64,000 nucleotides of DNA. It comes from Arcobacter sp. CECT 8983. GTDB taxonomy: Bacteria; Campylobacterota; Campylobacteria; Campylobacterales; Arcobacteraceae. The position numbers and the translations under genes were made by a program. The notes beneath the pieces are model-generated. The model was given only the letters and a program-made list of their open reading frames with translations. It was not told where the DNA came from and made no database searches. Below, piece after piece: positions 33,415 through 42,597 of this stretch (positions are counted from its first letter, which is position 1; every line of letters begins with the position of its first letter). Location of the stretch: assembly GCF_004118855.1 (NCBI RefSeq), contig NZ_PDKF01000024.1:62001-126000 (forward strand), written 5' to 3'.

Positions 33415-33432
33415 AAAGAATAGTTTACAATT
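33398..33432 (-). promoter_or_regulatory. 13-bp inverted repeat holding the comEC start codon in its loop
   Basis: The arms are AATTGTAAACTAT (33398-33410) and ATAGTTTACAATT (33420-33432). On the mRNA the 9-base loop reads UCUUUAUGG, containing the initiator AUG. The structure could hide or present the start site, or be an operator dyad for a DNA-binding protein. Confidence 0.6.
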
Positions 33433-33454
33433 GTTTAGTTTATAATTTTATTTA

Positions 33455-35548
33455 TTATTTATTTTTCTTCCAAATACTCATTTGAGAAATCGTATATTGA
33501 TGCTTTCTAGCTGTTTCTTTAATAACAAATGGCACATCTATAGTTTGAACTAATTCAAATCTATCTTCAAGATTATCTTTTAAAGTATCTAAAGTTTTTA
33601 TCTCTTTATTATCTTGAATAAATCCACCAAGCCAATTTTTCTTTGGAGTGTAATCTTCTAACCAAGTATATGGAGATAAAAGAACTAATAATCCATCTTT
33701 ATTTACTCTATTTGGGATATCATCTAAAAACTTTTGAGGATAATATAATCTATCAATTAAATTTGAACAAAAAATTAAGTCATAACCTGAATATAACTCT
33801 TTTAAATTACAAGCATCTCCTTGCATAAATGAAACTTTTTCTTTTGTATCATCTAAATCAAAATCTTTTAAAGAGATAGTTTTTTCTTCAAAAAGTTCAC
33901 CTTCAGTTGTTACCTTATATGTTAAGGTATCATACTTTTTAAGTTTAACTCCCACATTAATAAAGTTTGCACTAAAATCTATTCCAAGTACCTCATCAAA
34001 ATATTTTGCCAACTCAAAAGTACTTCTACCAACTGAACAACCTAAATCAAGAGCTTTTTTAGAATTTAATCCTTCAAAATATGGTTTTAATAATTCCACA
34101 CTAGATTTAGGGAAGTTTTTAACACCAAAGTTTTCCTCGCCATAATGAAACTCACAATATTGAGAAATCTGTTCATCTGTTTCATATACATTGTCGTTTA
34201 ATTGCGTTCTATAGTCATTTGAGCTTTGAACATATCTGAACCCTGCATGTTGAAAGAAATGCTTTCTAAAGGCATATCTTGCACTTCTAAGAACCTCATT
34301 TCCTAAAGAGATAAATGACCCACCTTTCATAAGAGCATGCCTATCATCAAATGTTGGAGTTGTAAAGTCATCATATACAGGATGTGTTTTAAATCCATCT
34401 AATGGATATGTTGGTGTAATACTCCATTGCCATACATTTCCAACTACATCATAGAAATCACCCATTTTATATTTATCTACTGGTGTTTGATTAAAGTATT
34501 TTAGTCCTATATTTGCTTCTTGGCTTTGAGCTTTAACATAATCATTTAATCTATAAAATTCATCTTCACTAGGAAGTCTAACTTCAAAACCTAACTTTTC
34601 ACTTTTAAATCTACAAAAAGCCTCTGCTTCATAAACATTTATATCAACTGGGTAATTTAAAGGTAAAGGAACTAATCTATTTATTTCTCTTAGATAATAT
34701 CTACCTTCTTTTTTAACCCAAAAAGTAGGATGCTTGGCAGTAGAAAACTCTAACCACTCTTTTCCATCTTCAGTAAAATATTCAGGTTTTGAATAACCAC
34801 CTTCTTTTACAAACTCTAAAAATTCTCCATTTGAAACTAAGTACTTAGAAGCTTTGAAATCTTTTATAGAAGCTTTATGAAAAGCAAACTCATTATCCCA
34901 ACCATAATATATAGGATTGTCATAATCTTTCTCTAATATAACTTCCCCACCTTTAACTTCTACTAGTTCATTTTTAGGGAAAGAATCGCTAAACTCATTA
35001 CAGTAAGTAAATAGCTCTTCTTCTTTTAAATACTTTAGGTTTAACTCTCTTAATAATACAGATGAAGTCTCTATATGAATATTTTCATGCTCTATACCCA
35101 TTAAGATAACCCACATAGGATTATCCCAGTTTATTGGCATTGTAAACTCTATAGTATCAATTAGTTCTAAAACTAACTTTTTAACCTCATCTCTATATGC
35201 TTTTGTTTGTTCAAAAGTTGGCCAAGTATAATGTTTATCATTTAAATCATCCCACGACATTTCATCAACACCAATTGCAAAAATAGATTCATATGTTTTA
35301 TTTATTCTTTTATCAATGATGTTTGCGATATTTAGTTTATTTATAAAAAAAGTTGCTGTATGTCCATAATAAAATATAAGAGGATGTCTTAGCCTATTTG
35401 GTTGCTTAAATATATGTTCTTTATCTTTTAATAAATCAAAAAGTTTTTCATCTAACTCATAAGTTTGTAAAAAGTACTTTTTAATCTCTTCTCTTTTTTC
35501 TTCAACTGTACCTTCACTTAAATTAATTGTATTTTGTATATAGTTCAT
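33455..35548 (-). CDS. ovoA: OvoA: 5-histidylcysteine sulfoxide synthase / mercaptohistidine methyltransferase
   Basis: 697 aa three-domain enzyme. The N-terminal DinB-like domain supplies the iron ligands (H63 in YYGHTATFF; H154, H158 and E160 in GIEHENIHIE). The middle formylglycine-generating-enzyme-like domain (about 200-440) includes VGNVWQWSITPTYPLDGF and MKGGSFISLG. The C-terminal class I methyltransferase (about 480-690) has ALDLGCSVGRSTFELA and LGIDFSANFI. OvoA joins cysteine to the imidazole of histidine using O2 and its C-terminal domain N-methylates the product, giving the antioxidant ovothiol A; a separate PLP lyase (OvoB) is needed and is not seen here. It sits 9 bp behind a TPR membrane protein in the rraA-GGCT-TPR-ovoA run. 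Confidence 0.9.
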   Translation of the reverse strand: MNYIQNTINLSEGTVEEKREEIKKYFLQTYELDEKLFDLLKDKEHIFKQPNRLRHPLIFYYGHTATFFINKLNIANIIDKRINKTYESIFAIGVDEMSWDDLNDKHYTWPTFEQTKAYRDEVKKLVLELIDTIEFTMPINWDNPMWVILMGIEHENIHIETSSVLLRELNLKYLKEEELFTYCNEFSDSFPKNELVEVKGGEVILEKDYDNPIYYGWDNEFAFHKASIKDFKASKYLVSNGEFLEFVKEGGYSKPEYFTEDGKEWLEFSTAKHPTFWVKKEGRYYLREINRLVPLPLNYPVDINVYEAEAFCRFKSEKLGFEVRLPSEDEFYRLNDYVKAQSQEANIGLKYFNQTPVDKYKMGDFYDVVGNVWQWSITPTYPLDGFKTHPVYDDFTTPTFDDRHALMKGGSFISLGNEVLRSARYAFRKHFFQHAGFRYVQSSNDYRTQLNDNVYETDEQISQYCEFHYGEENFGVKNFPKSSVELLKPYFEGLNSKKALDLGCSVGRSTFELAKYFDEVLGIDFSANFINVGVKLKKYDTLTYKVTTEGELFEEKTISLKDFDLDDTKEKVSFMQGDACNLKELYSGYDLIFCSNLIDRLYYPQKFLDDIPNRVNKDGLLVLLSPYTWLEDYTPKKNWLGGFIQDNKEIKTLDTLKDNLEDRFELVQTIDVPFVIKETARKHQYTISQMSIWKKNK

Positions 35549-35557
35549 TGATTCCCC

Positions 35558-37771
35558 TTAATAGTTTTCCAAAAAATTAATAGTTGTTATTTTATTTGCT
35601 TTTTTAAACTCTTTGTATATGTTTAATAGCTGTTTTAACTCATTATCGTCTAAATTATCTAAATGTTTTTCCAATCTAGTTGCAATCTGAGTGAAATCTA
35701 TATTAAGTAAAGATTTACATATTATATTTTCAATAAGTAGCATTCCAAGTCTTTTAATAGAACCTGTTGAATCTAAAATCTCTATTGCTTCATTTGTATA
35801 AGCTAAAGCTTCGTTAAGTAGTTCTTCTTCTTTTTGAATAGAATATAACTCTTTAGATAAGATATTTAAAGCTTGATTGTGTTGAACCACAGGAAGTTCA
35901 TCTCTATCTCCTACTGATTCTTTTAGTTTTAAACCTACTTTTCCATAATATATTGACTTCTGTATAATACTAGCGTCTTTTTGTTTAGTACTTGTTAGAT
36001 ATGTAAATCTATAAGCAATAGCCATATTAACAAAAGTAGCCCCATACTCAAATGCTCCAAGAGTTGGAATACTTAGACACTTTTTATAGTTTTTAATAGC
36101 TTCTTCAAAGTTACAATACCACTCTTCATAGTTTGCTTTGATGTTATAATAGTGCCATAACCAAATTGGTTCATTATCTTCATTGTGAGAAGAGATTAAA
36201 GTAAATAGTTTTTCTAAAGTCTCTTTACCCTCTTTTCTTAACTCTTCTTTTCTTTGACTTACTATTATCCATGCTTTTCTTTGTAAGTATTTTATTTCTA
36301 TTTCATTTGGCTTTTTATTTTCATTTATTTGTAACTCTTTTGGTAAATATGAAAAGGCTTCATCAAACAATCCCATTCTTTCATATAAAGATGAGATTAA
36401 TACAGAGTACTTATTTGGGTTTATTTCATAAAGATATTTTGCCACTAAAATAGCTTGTTCAAAATACCCATTTCTTTCAAATAGAGCTAAAAGAAGATTT
36501 AAACTCTCAACAGATAGTTTTCTATATATAGACTCTTTTGTAGTTTCAAAACTTTTTAAATCATAAGAATCAAACATCTTTCCAGCTATATCAAACCAAT
36601 ATTCATCTATAAGTTTATACTGTTGTCTCTTTTCAACTGTTACAATAAACCTTTCTAAAATATTTAAAATTCTTCTTTCATCTAAAACAATATTTTTTAC
36701 ATAATTATATAAAATCAATAGAGAAATAGGATTATCAAAATACTCAATACACTCTTCTATATGATTTCTTAAAAAATAAGCTAACCTTCTTTGCTCATCA
36801 CTTAAAACCTTAAAGTGAAAGTTATTGGTAAAATATATCCTTGAAGAGTCTTCTTGTCTTAAGAACTTAAAATCATCAAAACTTCTATTTATAAAGTTTT
36901 GGAAACCAAAAGTTAAATGCTCATTTTTTTCATTGCTTTCAAATAAATTTTTACCACAATACTCAAAAAGCTCTAAAGATATATAAATCAAAGATGTATT
37001 AAATCCATTCGTAGAACATAGTTGCAATAAAGAGTTTAGTTTTTGTTCCCTTGAAGAAAAAAGAAAGTTTATATCTTTTGTAAAGGCTTTTGACTTTTCT
37101 TTTATTATCTCAATATTAGTTATATGATAAGAATTTAATCTTTTTTCTATTTTTTTTACTTCATCATTTCTAACATGTATGTTTATATTTGAAAACTTTT
37201 TAAATAAGACTTTTAATAAAATCTGATAAGCCCAATGCTCTTTTTCAAAAAGATCAATATTGTATATATCTATTTGAGTCTTTTTATCATATTGAAAAAA
37301 AGCAAGGGAAACTCTTTTTTGTTTTTTAATATCTTTGTTTAACCATGAAGCTAAAATATTTTTAAACTCATTTCTTTTTGCCTCTAAAATAGATGGCATT
37401 AAAAAAAGTCCAAATAAAAATAGTAAAACAAAACCTAAAGCAATAGAATCATTAGTTTCCCATTCAAAAGGCATTTCGAAAACTATCTTTTTGAGTAAGT
37501 CTTCATATATAGATACAGAAAGGAAAGCAAACATTATTACAAGAATAGAAATTATTGAGATCATAGAAGAAGAGACTCTTTTTTTAAAGTAATAAGAAAA
37601 AGAGTTTCCACATAAAGAGTTTAAATTTTCTTCAAACTTATCAAAGTCATCCTCTTCACAAAAGCTTATATCTAAACAATTATCTTTTTTTGTGATTATT
37701 GGGTCACTTACCTTTGTTCTATTTGTTTTATATAAAGAAGAGGAGTATATAGTGCAGTTATTTTGAATCAT
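35558..37771 (-). CDS. Large TPR-containing membrane protein, unknown function
   Basis: 737 aa. Residues 1-65 are cytoplasmic; two TM helices lie at about 70-92 and 108-127 (LGFVLLFLFGLFLMPSIL); the rest is soluble and helical, with tetratricopeptide-like pairs at about 430-490 (LLALFERNGYFEQAILVAKYLYEINPNK) and 540-650. The segment at about 180-260 resembles a small alpha/beta domain. I know no named family. It abuts the GGCT-like gene (adjacent stop and start) and ends 9 bp before ovoA, so it belongs to that operon and may be a scaffold or regulator. No catalytic motif seen. Confidence 0.65.
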   Translation of the reverse strand: MIQNNCTIYSSSLYKTNRTKVSDPIITKKDNCLDISFCEEDDFDKFEENLNSLCGNSFSYYFKKRVSSSMISIISILVIMFAFLSVSIYEDLLKKIVFEMPFEWETNDSIALGFVLLFLFGLFLMPSILEAKRNEFKNILASWLNKDIKKQKRVSLAFFQYDKKTQIDIYNIDLFEKEHWAYQILLKVLFKKFSNINIHVRNDEVKKIEKRLNSYHITNIEIIKEKSKAFTKDINFLFSSREQKLNSLLQLCSTNGFNTSLIYISLELFEYCGKNLFESNEKNEHLTFGFQNFINRSFDDFKFLRQEDSSRIYFTNNFHFKVLSDEQRRLAYFLRNHIEECIEYFDNPISLLILYNYVKNIVLDERRILNILERFIVTVEKRQQYKLIDEYWFDIAGKMFDSYDLKSFETTKESIYRKLSVESLNLLLALFERNGYFEQAILVAKYLYEINPNKYSVLISSLYERMGLFDEAFSYLPKELQINENKKPNEIEIKYLQRKAWIIVSQRKEELRKEGKETLEKLFTLISSHNEDNEPIWLWHYYNIKANYEEWYCNFEEAIKNYKKCLSIPTLGAFEYGATFVNMAIAYRFTYLTSTKQKDASIIQKSIYYGKVGLKLKESVGDRDELPVVQHNQALNILSKELYSIQKEEELLNEALAYTNEAIEILDSTGSIKRLGMLLIENIICKSLLNIDFTQIATRLEKHLDNLDDNELKQLLNIYKEFKKANKITTINFLENY

Positions 37772-38335
37772 TTATTTTCTAATACCCTCTTTAGCTAGCT
37801 TATTTTGTAAAGGATCTGAAAACTTATATACACCTTCTTTTAAAGGAAAAGGAAACTCCTCTAAAGCCTCTTTTTTATATTCACTTACAAACTCTTTATC
37901 ATAGTGTTTAAAGGCTGTTGTTAAAATATCTATATATTTAGCAGGGATATAAGTATTTTTAGCTCCTATTTTTGCTAATTTTTCAACATTAGTAGTCATA
38001 AAAGCAATAACATCTTCATCAAGATTTGCTCCTTGAATATCTTGGGCTTTAATTATTACTTGAGAGTAGTTTTTTTCTCTTTGTTTTAAAACTTCAAACT
38101 CTTCATCACTTAGTTTAATAACCACACCGTTTGTAGAAGAATTTTCATCTTTTTGAAGATTTAAAAATACTCCATTTGTATCTTTACCATCAAAATTAAT
38201 ATGCTCGATAGAGTTCCAAACTTTTTTAAAACCTTTAACTCTAACTGGAATTAAATCTTTATAAGTAAGTTCTCTTTCAAAAGATTTTTGAGCACTATTT
38301 AGATTAATTAAAGAACCAAAACCAAAAAGATACAT
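37772..38335 (-). CDS. Gamma-glutamylcyclotransferase-like protein
   Basis: 187 aa GGCT/AIG2-fold protein. The opening MYLFGFGSLINLNSAQKSF matches the Y/FGSLxN glycine loop; the general-base Glu would be in LKQREKNYSQVII. GGCT-type enzymes cyclise gamma-glutamyl groups to 5-oxoproline, or act as related amide-processing proteins. It overlaps rraA by one base and abuts the TPR membrane gene, in the ovoA operon, so a role in thiol or peptide metabolism is plausible but unproven. Confidence 0.7.
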   Translation of the reverse strand: MYLFGFGSLINLNSAQKSFERELTYKDLIPVRVKGFKKVWNSIEHINFDGKDTNGVFLNLQKDENSSTNGVVIKLSDEEFEVLKQREKNYSQVIIKAQDIQGANLDEDVIAFMTTNVEKLAKIGAKNTYIPAKYIDILTTAFKHYDKEFVSEYKKEALEEFPFPLKEGVYKFSDPLQNKLAKEGIRK

Positions 38336-38814
38336 TAGACAATTTTCTCTTTTGCTAGTATTATTCCATCCACATCTGCGTAAACATAATCCCCATCATT
38401 AAACTGTACTCCACAAAAAGACAATTCAATATTTCTTTCACCTTTTGTTTCTGGAATATATTTTCTAGGACAAGTTCCCCTTGCATAAAGTGCAACCGGA
38501 ATATCTTTTATTTGCTCTGTATCTCGCACATATCCATTTACTAAAATAGCTTCATAACCATTTGCATGGGCAAATTTCATTAGGTTTTCACCTACAACTG
38601 CAAAATACTCATCATCTACATCAACAACTACTATCTTACCAGTTCCATCTTCATCTCTTAAAATCTTAATAAGTTCACTATTGTTTTTATCTAATTTTAC
38701 AGTTACAACTTGTGCACAAAACTTATCTTTTGCACCATAGTTTTTAAATTCATTGTCTAGTACGTGTACTTTATCTGGATGTCCATCACAAATATCAGCA
38801 GTATAAAAATTCAT
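38335..38814 (-). CDS. rraA: RraA-family protein (RNase E inhibitor homologue)
   Basis: 159 aa, RraA length. DICDGHPDKVHVLDN at the N-terminus, GKIVVVDVDDEYFAVVGENL, AILVNGYVRDTEQIKDIPVALYARGTCPRK and a C-terminal VDGIILAKEKIV are typical. In E. coli RraA inhibits RNase E, but Campylobacterota generally lack RNase E, and the same fold includes HMG/CHA aldolases, so an aldolase-like or other role is possible. First gene of the run leading to ovoA. Confidence 0.85.
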   Translation of the reverse strand: MNFYTADICDGHPDKVHVLDNEFKNYGAKDKFCAQVVTVKLDKNNSELIKILRDEDGTGKIVVVDVDDEYFAVVGENLMKFAHANGYEAILVNGYVRDTEQIKDIPVALYARGTCPRKYIPETKGERNIELSFCGVQFNDGDYVYADVDGIILAKEKIV

Positions 38815-38924
38815 TTTTGCCCTTTTAAATATTTCTTTTTTATAATTATCTCTAAAAAGCTTTAATTTACTCTTATCTTAAATATAATAGGAATTAATGA
38901 AAAATAATATATAATTAAACCACT

Positions 38925-41744
38925 ATGATTAAAATAAGTAAATATCTTATAACTTTTTTATTATTTCTAACTATTTTAAATGCAAGTGAAATAAATCTTA
39001 CTTTAAAAGAAAAAGAGTTTTTAAAGAACAACTCTCCAATAAGACTACATAATGAACTAAATTGGCCACCTTTTAACTTTTTTGAAAATGGTAAACCTAG
39101 AGGTTTTTCTATTGATTATATGAATCTTCTAGCAAAAAAACTTGATGTTGAAGTTGAATATATAACAGGTCCTTCTTGGGATGAATTTATGCAAATGTTA
39201 AAAAAAGATGAACTAGATGCAATAATAAATATCTCAAAAAATAAAAAACGTTCTCAGTATATAGCTTTTACTTCTGTTTTCCATACTGCTGCAAATGCAA
39301 TTTATGTTAAAGAAGGAAATGAATACATTGATAGTCTAGAAAAACTAAAAGGTAAAACAATAATTATGCCTAAAGGTTTTTTTGCTCAAAAAGCAATAGA
39401 AAAATATTATCCACAAATCAAACAAATTTTAGTAAAAGACTCCCTAGAAGCATTAGAACTTTTATCTTTAGGAAAAGCTGATGCAACTATTGGTAAAAAA
39501 AATGTACTTGACTATGTGATTACTACAAATAACATATCAGGAGTTACTCCTACAAGTTTTGTTGATGATAATAGAATGGTTAGCTTAATTTCAATTGGTA
39601 CATCAAAAGATAAAACAATATTAAGAGATATATTAAAAAAAGCACAAAAAAGTGTAAGTGATGAAGAAATTCTAGAATTAAAAAGAAAATGGTTTGGAAC
39701 AAATAATAAAAAGATAAAAAGAAAAGAGGTTTCTTTTTTATCTAAAGAAGAGTTAGAATATTTAAAAAATAGAAAAGTTATCAGAATGTGTAATACTTCT
39801 GACTTAAAGCCTATTTCATTTGAAGAAGATGGAAAAATAAAAGGTATTTCTATTGATATTTTAAAAAAAATTGAAAAACTTTTAAATATAAAGTTTATTC
39901 CTATTCCAACTGCTTCATGGGAGCAAACAAAAGAGTTTCTTAAAATCAAACAATGTGATGTTATACCAACAGTTACAAACGATGAAGACATAAAAAACTT
40001 TGCTTCTACTACAGATACTTACTTAAATTATAAACTTGCAATTATTACGCAAAAAAATGAATCAGTAGTTTCTAGTTTAGAAGAAGTGCTAGATAAACCA
40101 ATGGCTGTAAAATATGACTCCTTTTTAATAAGAAAATTAAAAAGTTCAAAACCAAATTTAAATATTGTTATTACAAGAACCCATAGAGAAGCTTTAGAAA
40201 AAGTTAGTAAAGGTGATGCATACTTTGCAATACAACCTTTACCAATAGCTTCATACTATATGTCAAAATATGCTCTAAAAAATCTATATATTTCAAGATA
40301 CACAAATATGACTTACTCTGTAAGTATGGCTGTAAATGAAAAAAACTATATTTTATTAAATATTTTAGATAAAGCTCTTGGAAAAATATCTGAAGATGAA
40401 CATCGAGAAATCTTCAATAAGTGGACTGCTGTATCTATAAAAAAAGGTTTCGATTATAAAGAGATTTGGCAAATAATTATCATAATAATTTTGATTTTTG
40501 CAGTATTTATCTATAGACAAACTATTTTAAATAAACACAATAGAAAACTTCAAGAAGCAAATAATCAAATTGAAGAAAAGACTATAGAATTAGCTAAGCA
40601 AAAGCTACTTTTTGAGACACTGTACAATAAATCATCGGATAGTGTTTTAATTATAAAAGATAAAGTTATAGTAGATTGTAATGAATCAACAAAGAATGTT
40701 TTAGGCTTAAACAAACAAGAGTTAATAAATAAAGCTTTACATAATATTGCACCAGAATATCAACCTGATAATACTTCATCAGAAAGACTTTTTGATAATA
40801 AGTTAGAAAAAGTTTTAATCTTTGGGGTTAGTAGTTTTGAAGCAGTACTTTATAACCATTATAAAAAGCAACTATGGGTTGAAATAGTTTTAACATCTAT
40901 CGAAATTGAAAATAGAAGGGTTATTCATACTGTTATTAGAGATATTTCAAATAGAAAGATTCTTGAAAAAAGGCTTGAAGAGTTAAATGCTAATTTAGAA
41001 GAAAGAATTAAAAAAGAGATTAGAAAAAATGAAAATAGTACAAAACAATTAATTCAACAAAGTAGATTAGCTCAAATGGGAGAAATGATTTCAATGATTG
41101 CACACCAATGGAGGCAACCTCTTGCAGCAATTTCTGCTACTACTAATAACCTACTTATAAAACTAATGTTTGAAGAGAAAGTAAATAAAGAAGACTTTAA
41201 AGAAGAACTAGTTTTAATAACAGAGTATTCAAAACATCTTTCTTCTACTATTGATGATTTTAGAAACTTTTTCAAAACAGACAAAGGAAAAGAGGAGTTT
41301 GATTTAGAAGATATTATCAAAAGATCAATAAGTATTACTAAAACATCAATTGAATCAAAAAATATAAAATTAGAAATAAATCTAGAAAAAGATTTAAAAC
41401 TATTCTCTTATGCAACAGAGATACAACAAGTTATTTTAAACATCATTAAAAATGCAGAAGATATTCTTACAGAAAAAGATATTCCAAATAAAAAGATTTG
41501 TATTACCACATATAAAAGAAGTGAACAAAGTGTTATTATCAAAATTCAAGATAATGGTGGAGGAATAGATGAATCTTTAATAGAAAAAATCTTCGATCCA
41601 TATTTTTCTACTAAAAGTGATAAAGATGGTACAGGACTAGGTTTATATATGAGTAGAATCATTATAAATGACCATTGCAAAGGTAATTTAAAAGTTATAA
41701 ATGAAAATGATGGCGCAACATTCTTAATTGATTTACCTATCTAA
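38925..41744 (+). CDS. Hybrid sensor kinase with two periplasmic SBP domains and a PAS domain
   Basis: 939 aa. A signal peptide (about 1-20) is followed by two bacterial extracellular solute-binding (SBP family 3, PBPb) domains at about 25-265 and 270-505, one TM helix (about 512-530), a PAS domain (about 560-690) with a following coiled coil, and a kinase core with phosphoacceptor His727 in [15 protein letters not shown] box [13 protein letters not shown] and G boxes DNGGGIDES and GTGLGLYMS. It resembles BvgS/EvgS-type sensors that bind small nutrients or respond to pH through Venus-flytrap domains. It overlaps no receiver of its own; the separate regulator next to it is its likely partner. 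Confidence 0.9.
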   Translation: MIKISKYLITFLLFLTILNASEINLTLKEKEFLKNNSPIRLHNELNWPPFNFFENGKPRGFSIDYMNLLAKKLDVEVEYITGPSWDEFMQMLKKDELDAIINISKNKKRSQYIAFTSVFHTAANAIYVKEGNEYIDSLEKLKGKTIIMPKGFFAQKAIEKYYPQIKQILVKDSLEALELLSLGKADATIGKKNVLDYVITTNNISGVTPTSFVDDNRMVSLISIGTSKDKTILRDILKKAQKSVSDEEILELKRKWFGTNNKKIKRKEVSFLSKEELEYLKNRKVIRMCNTSDLKPISFEEDGKIKGISIDILKKIEKLLNIKFIPIPTASWEQTKEFLKIKQCDVIPTVTNDEDIKNFASTTDTYLNYKLAIITQKNESVVSSLEEVLDKPMAVKYDSFLIRKLKSSKPNLNIVITRTHREALEKVSKGDAYFAIQPLPIASYYMSKYALKNLYISRYTNMTYSVSMAVNEKNYILLNILDKALGKISEDEHREIFNKWTAVSIKKGFDYKEIWQIIIIIILIFAVFIYRQTILNKHNRKLQEANNQIEEKTIELAKQKLLFETLYNKSSDSVLIIKDKVIVDCNESTKNVLGLNKQELINKALHNIAPEYQPDNTSSERLFDNKLEKVLIFGVSSFEAVLYNHYKKQLWVEIVLTSIEIENRRVIHTVIRDISNRKILEKRLEELNANLEERIKKEIRKNENSTKQLIQQSRLAQMGEMISMIAHQWRQPLAAISATTNNLLIKLMFEEKVNKEDFKEELVLITEYSKHLSSTIDDFRNFFKTDKGKEEFDLEDIIKRSISITKTSIESKNIKLEINLEKDLKLFSYATEIQQVILNIIKNAEDILTEKDIPNKKICITTYKRSEQSVIIKIQDNGGGIDESLIEKIFDPYFSTKSDKDGTGLGLYMSRIIINDHCKGNLKVINENDGATFLIDLPI

Positions 41745-41760
41745 AAAACAAAGGAAAAAA

Positions 41761-42198
41761 ATGCAAAGTTTAAAAGAATTAGTAGAATTTAGTAAAGAAT
41801 TAAAGGTACTTTTCATTGAAGATAACCTTGATGTTAGAGAACAATTATATAAACTTTTAAAAAATTTCTTTTCTAATATAGATGTATGTTTTAATGGTAA
41901 AGAGGCATTACAACAATATAAAAATCACCAAATAAATAGTAGTGATTTTTATGATTTGGTAATTACAGATATTAGTATGCCAAAACTTGATGGTATTGAA
42001 CTTTGTAAAGAGATTTTATTGATAAATAAAGAGCAAAAGATTTTAGTTATTTCTGCACATACAGAAAAAGAAAAATTAGCTCAACTAAATGAGATAGGAG
42101 TAACATATATACTTCAAAAGCCTGTAGAACATGATAATCTAATAAGTACTTTAACAAACTTAATTAATAGTATTAAACAAAGTAAAGAAGAGAATTAA
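41761..42198 (+). CDS. Stand-alone receiver-domain response regulator (CheY-like)
   Basis: 145 aa, only a receiver domain with short extensions. The acidic pair is in LFIEDN, phosphoacceptor Asp in LVITDISMPKLDGIE, Ser in LVISAHTEK and Lys in ILQKPVE. No output domain, so it likely relays to another protein. I choose ATG 41761 (AAGGA seven bases upstream) rather than the in-frame TTG at 41728, which lies inside the kinase gene. Immediately follows the sensor kinase, so they form a pair. Confidence 0.88.
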   Translation: MQSLKELVEFSKELKVLFIEDNLDVREQLYKLLKNFFSNIDVCFNGKEALQQYKNHQINSSDFYDLVITDISMPKLDGIELCKEILLINKEQKILVISAHTEKEKLAQLNEIGVTYILQKPVEHDNLISTLTNLINSIKQSKEEN

Positions 42199-42217
42199 AT
42201 CTGAAGACTATTCAGAT
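42199..42217 (+). terminator. Small hairpin after the response regulator
   Basis: ATCTGAA / TTCAGAT, 7 bp, with loop GACTA, beginning in the last base of the stop codon; a weak T-rich stretch follows. Confidence 0.4.
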
Positions 42218-42247
42218 ATACTTCTTAAAAATATATATGAGGTTCAA

Positions 42248-42433
42248 ATGCTAGGACAATGTACACCCTATGGGTTTATAATCAAGTTAGTTATCATATT
42301 TTCATTAGCTGCACTTGCAGTAACTATTACACAATTATTTACTAGTAACTCTATAATAAGTCTTATAGTATTTGTAGTCACTTATGGTGGTGCTGCGTAT
42401 TTCTATCCTAAAGCTAAAGATTGCCAAATATAA
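42248..42433 (+). CDS. Small two-helix membrane protein, unknown
   Basis: 61 aa with two TM helices (about 9-30 and 33-51) and a short C-terminal tail YPKAKDCQI. GAGG lies 6 nt before the ATG, so translation is likely. Composition resembles small YgaP/DUF2892-type membrane proteins but the usual N-terminal sequence is missing; not assigned. It stands between the two-component pair and the KAP NTPase, both on the plus strand. Confidence 0.55.
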   Translation: MLGQCTPYGFIIKLVIIFSLAALAVTITQLFTSNSIISLIVFVVTYGGAAYFYPKAKDCQI

Positions 42434-42597
42434 CAGATTGTTGAACTGTTTAAACTTAAATAACATTATTTGTTGTGTAGTTTTTTAGACAATTAATACA
42501 CACTTTATTTATAAATTAGTTAGTTATTTTCAGGGTATTTTATGTATAATCTATATCCAATAAATAGTTATATGATAGATAACACAAAAGAGAAAAA

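Noticed and set aside
41728-41760. Extended N-terminus of the receiver protein
   Set aside because: The TTG lies within the kinase gene without a ribosome binding site; ATG 41761 follows AAGGA.
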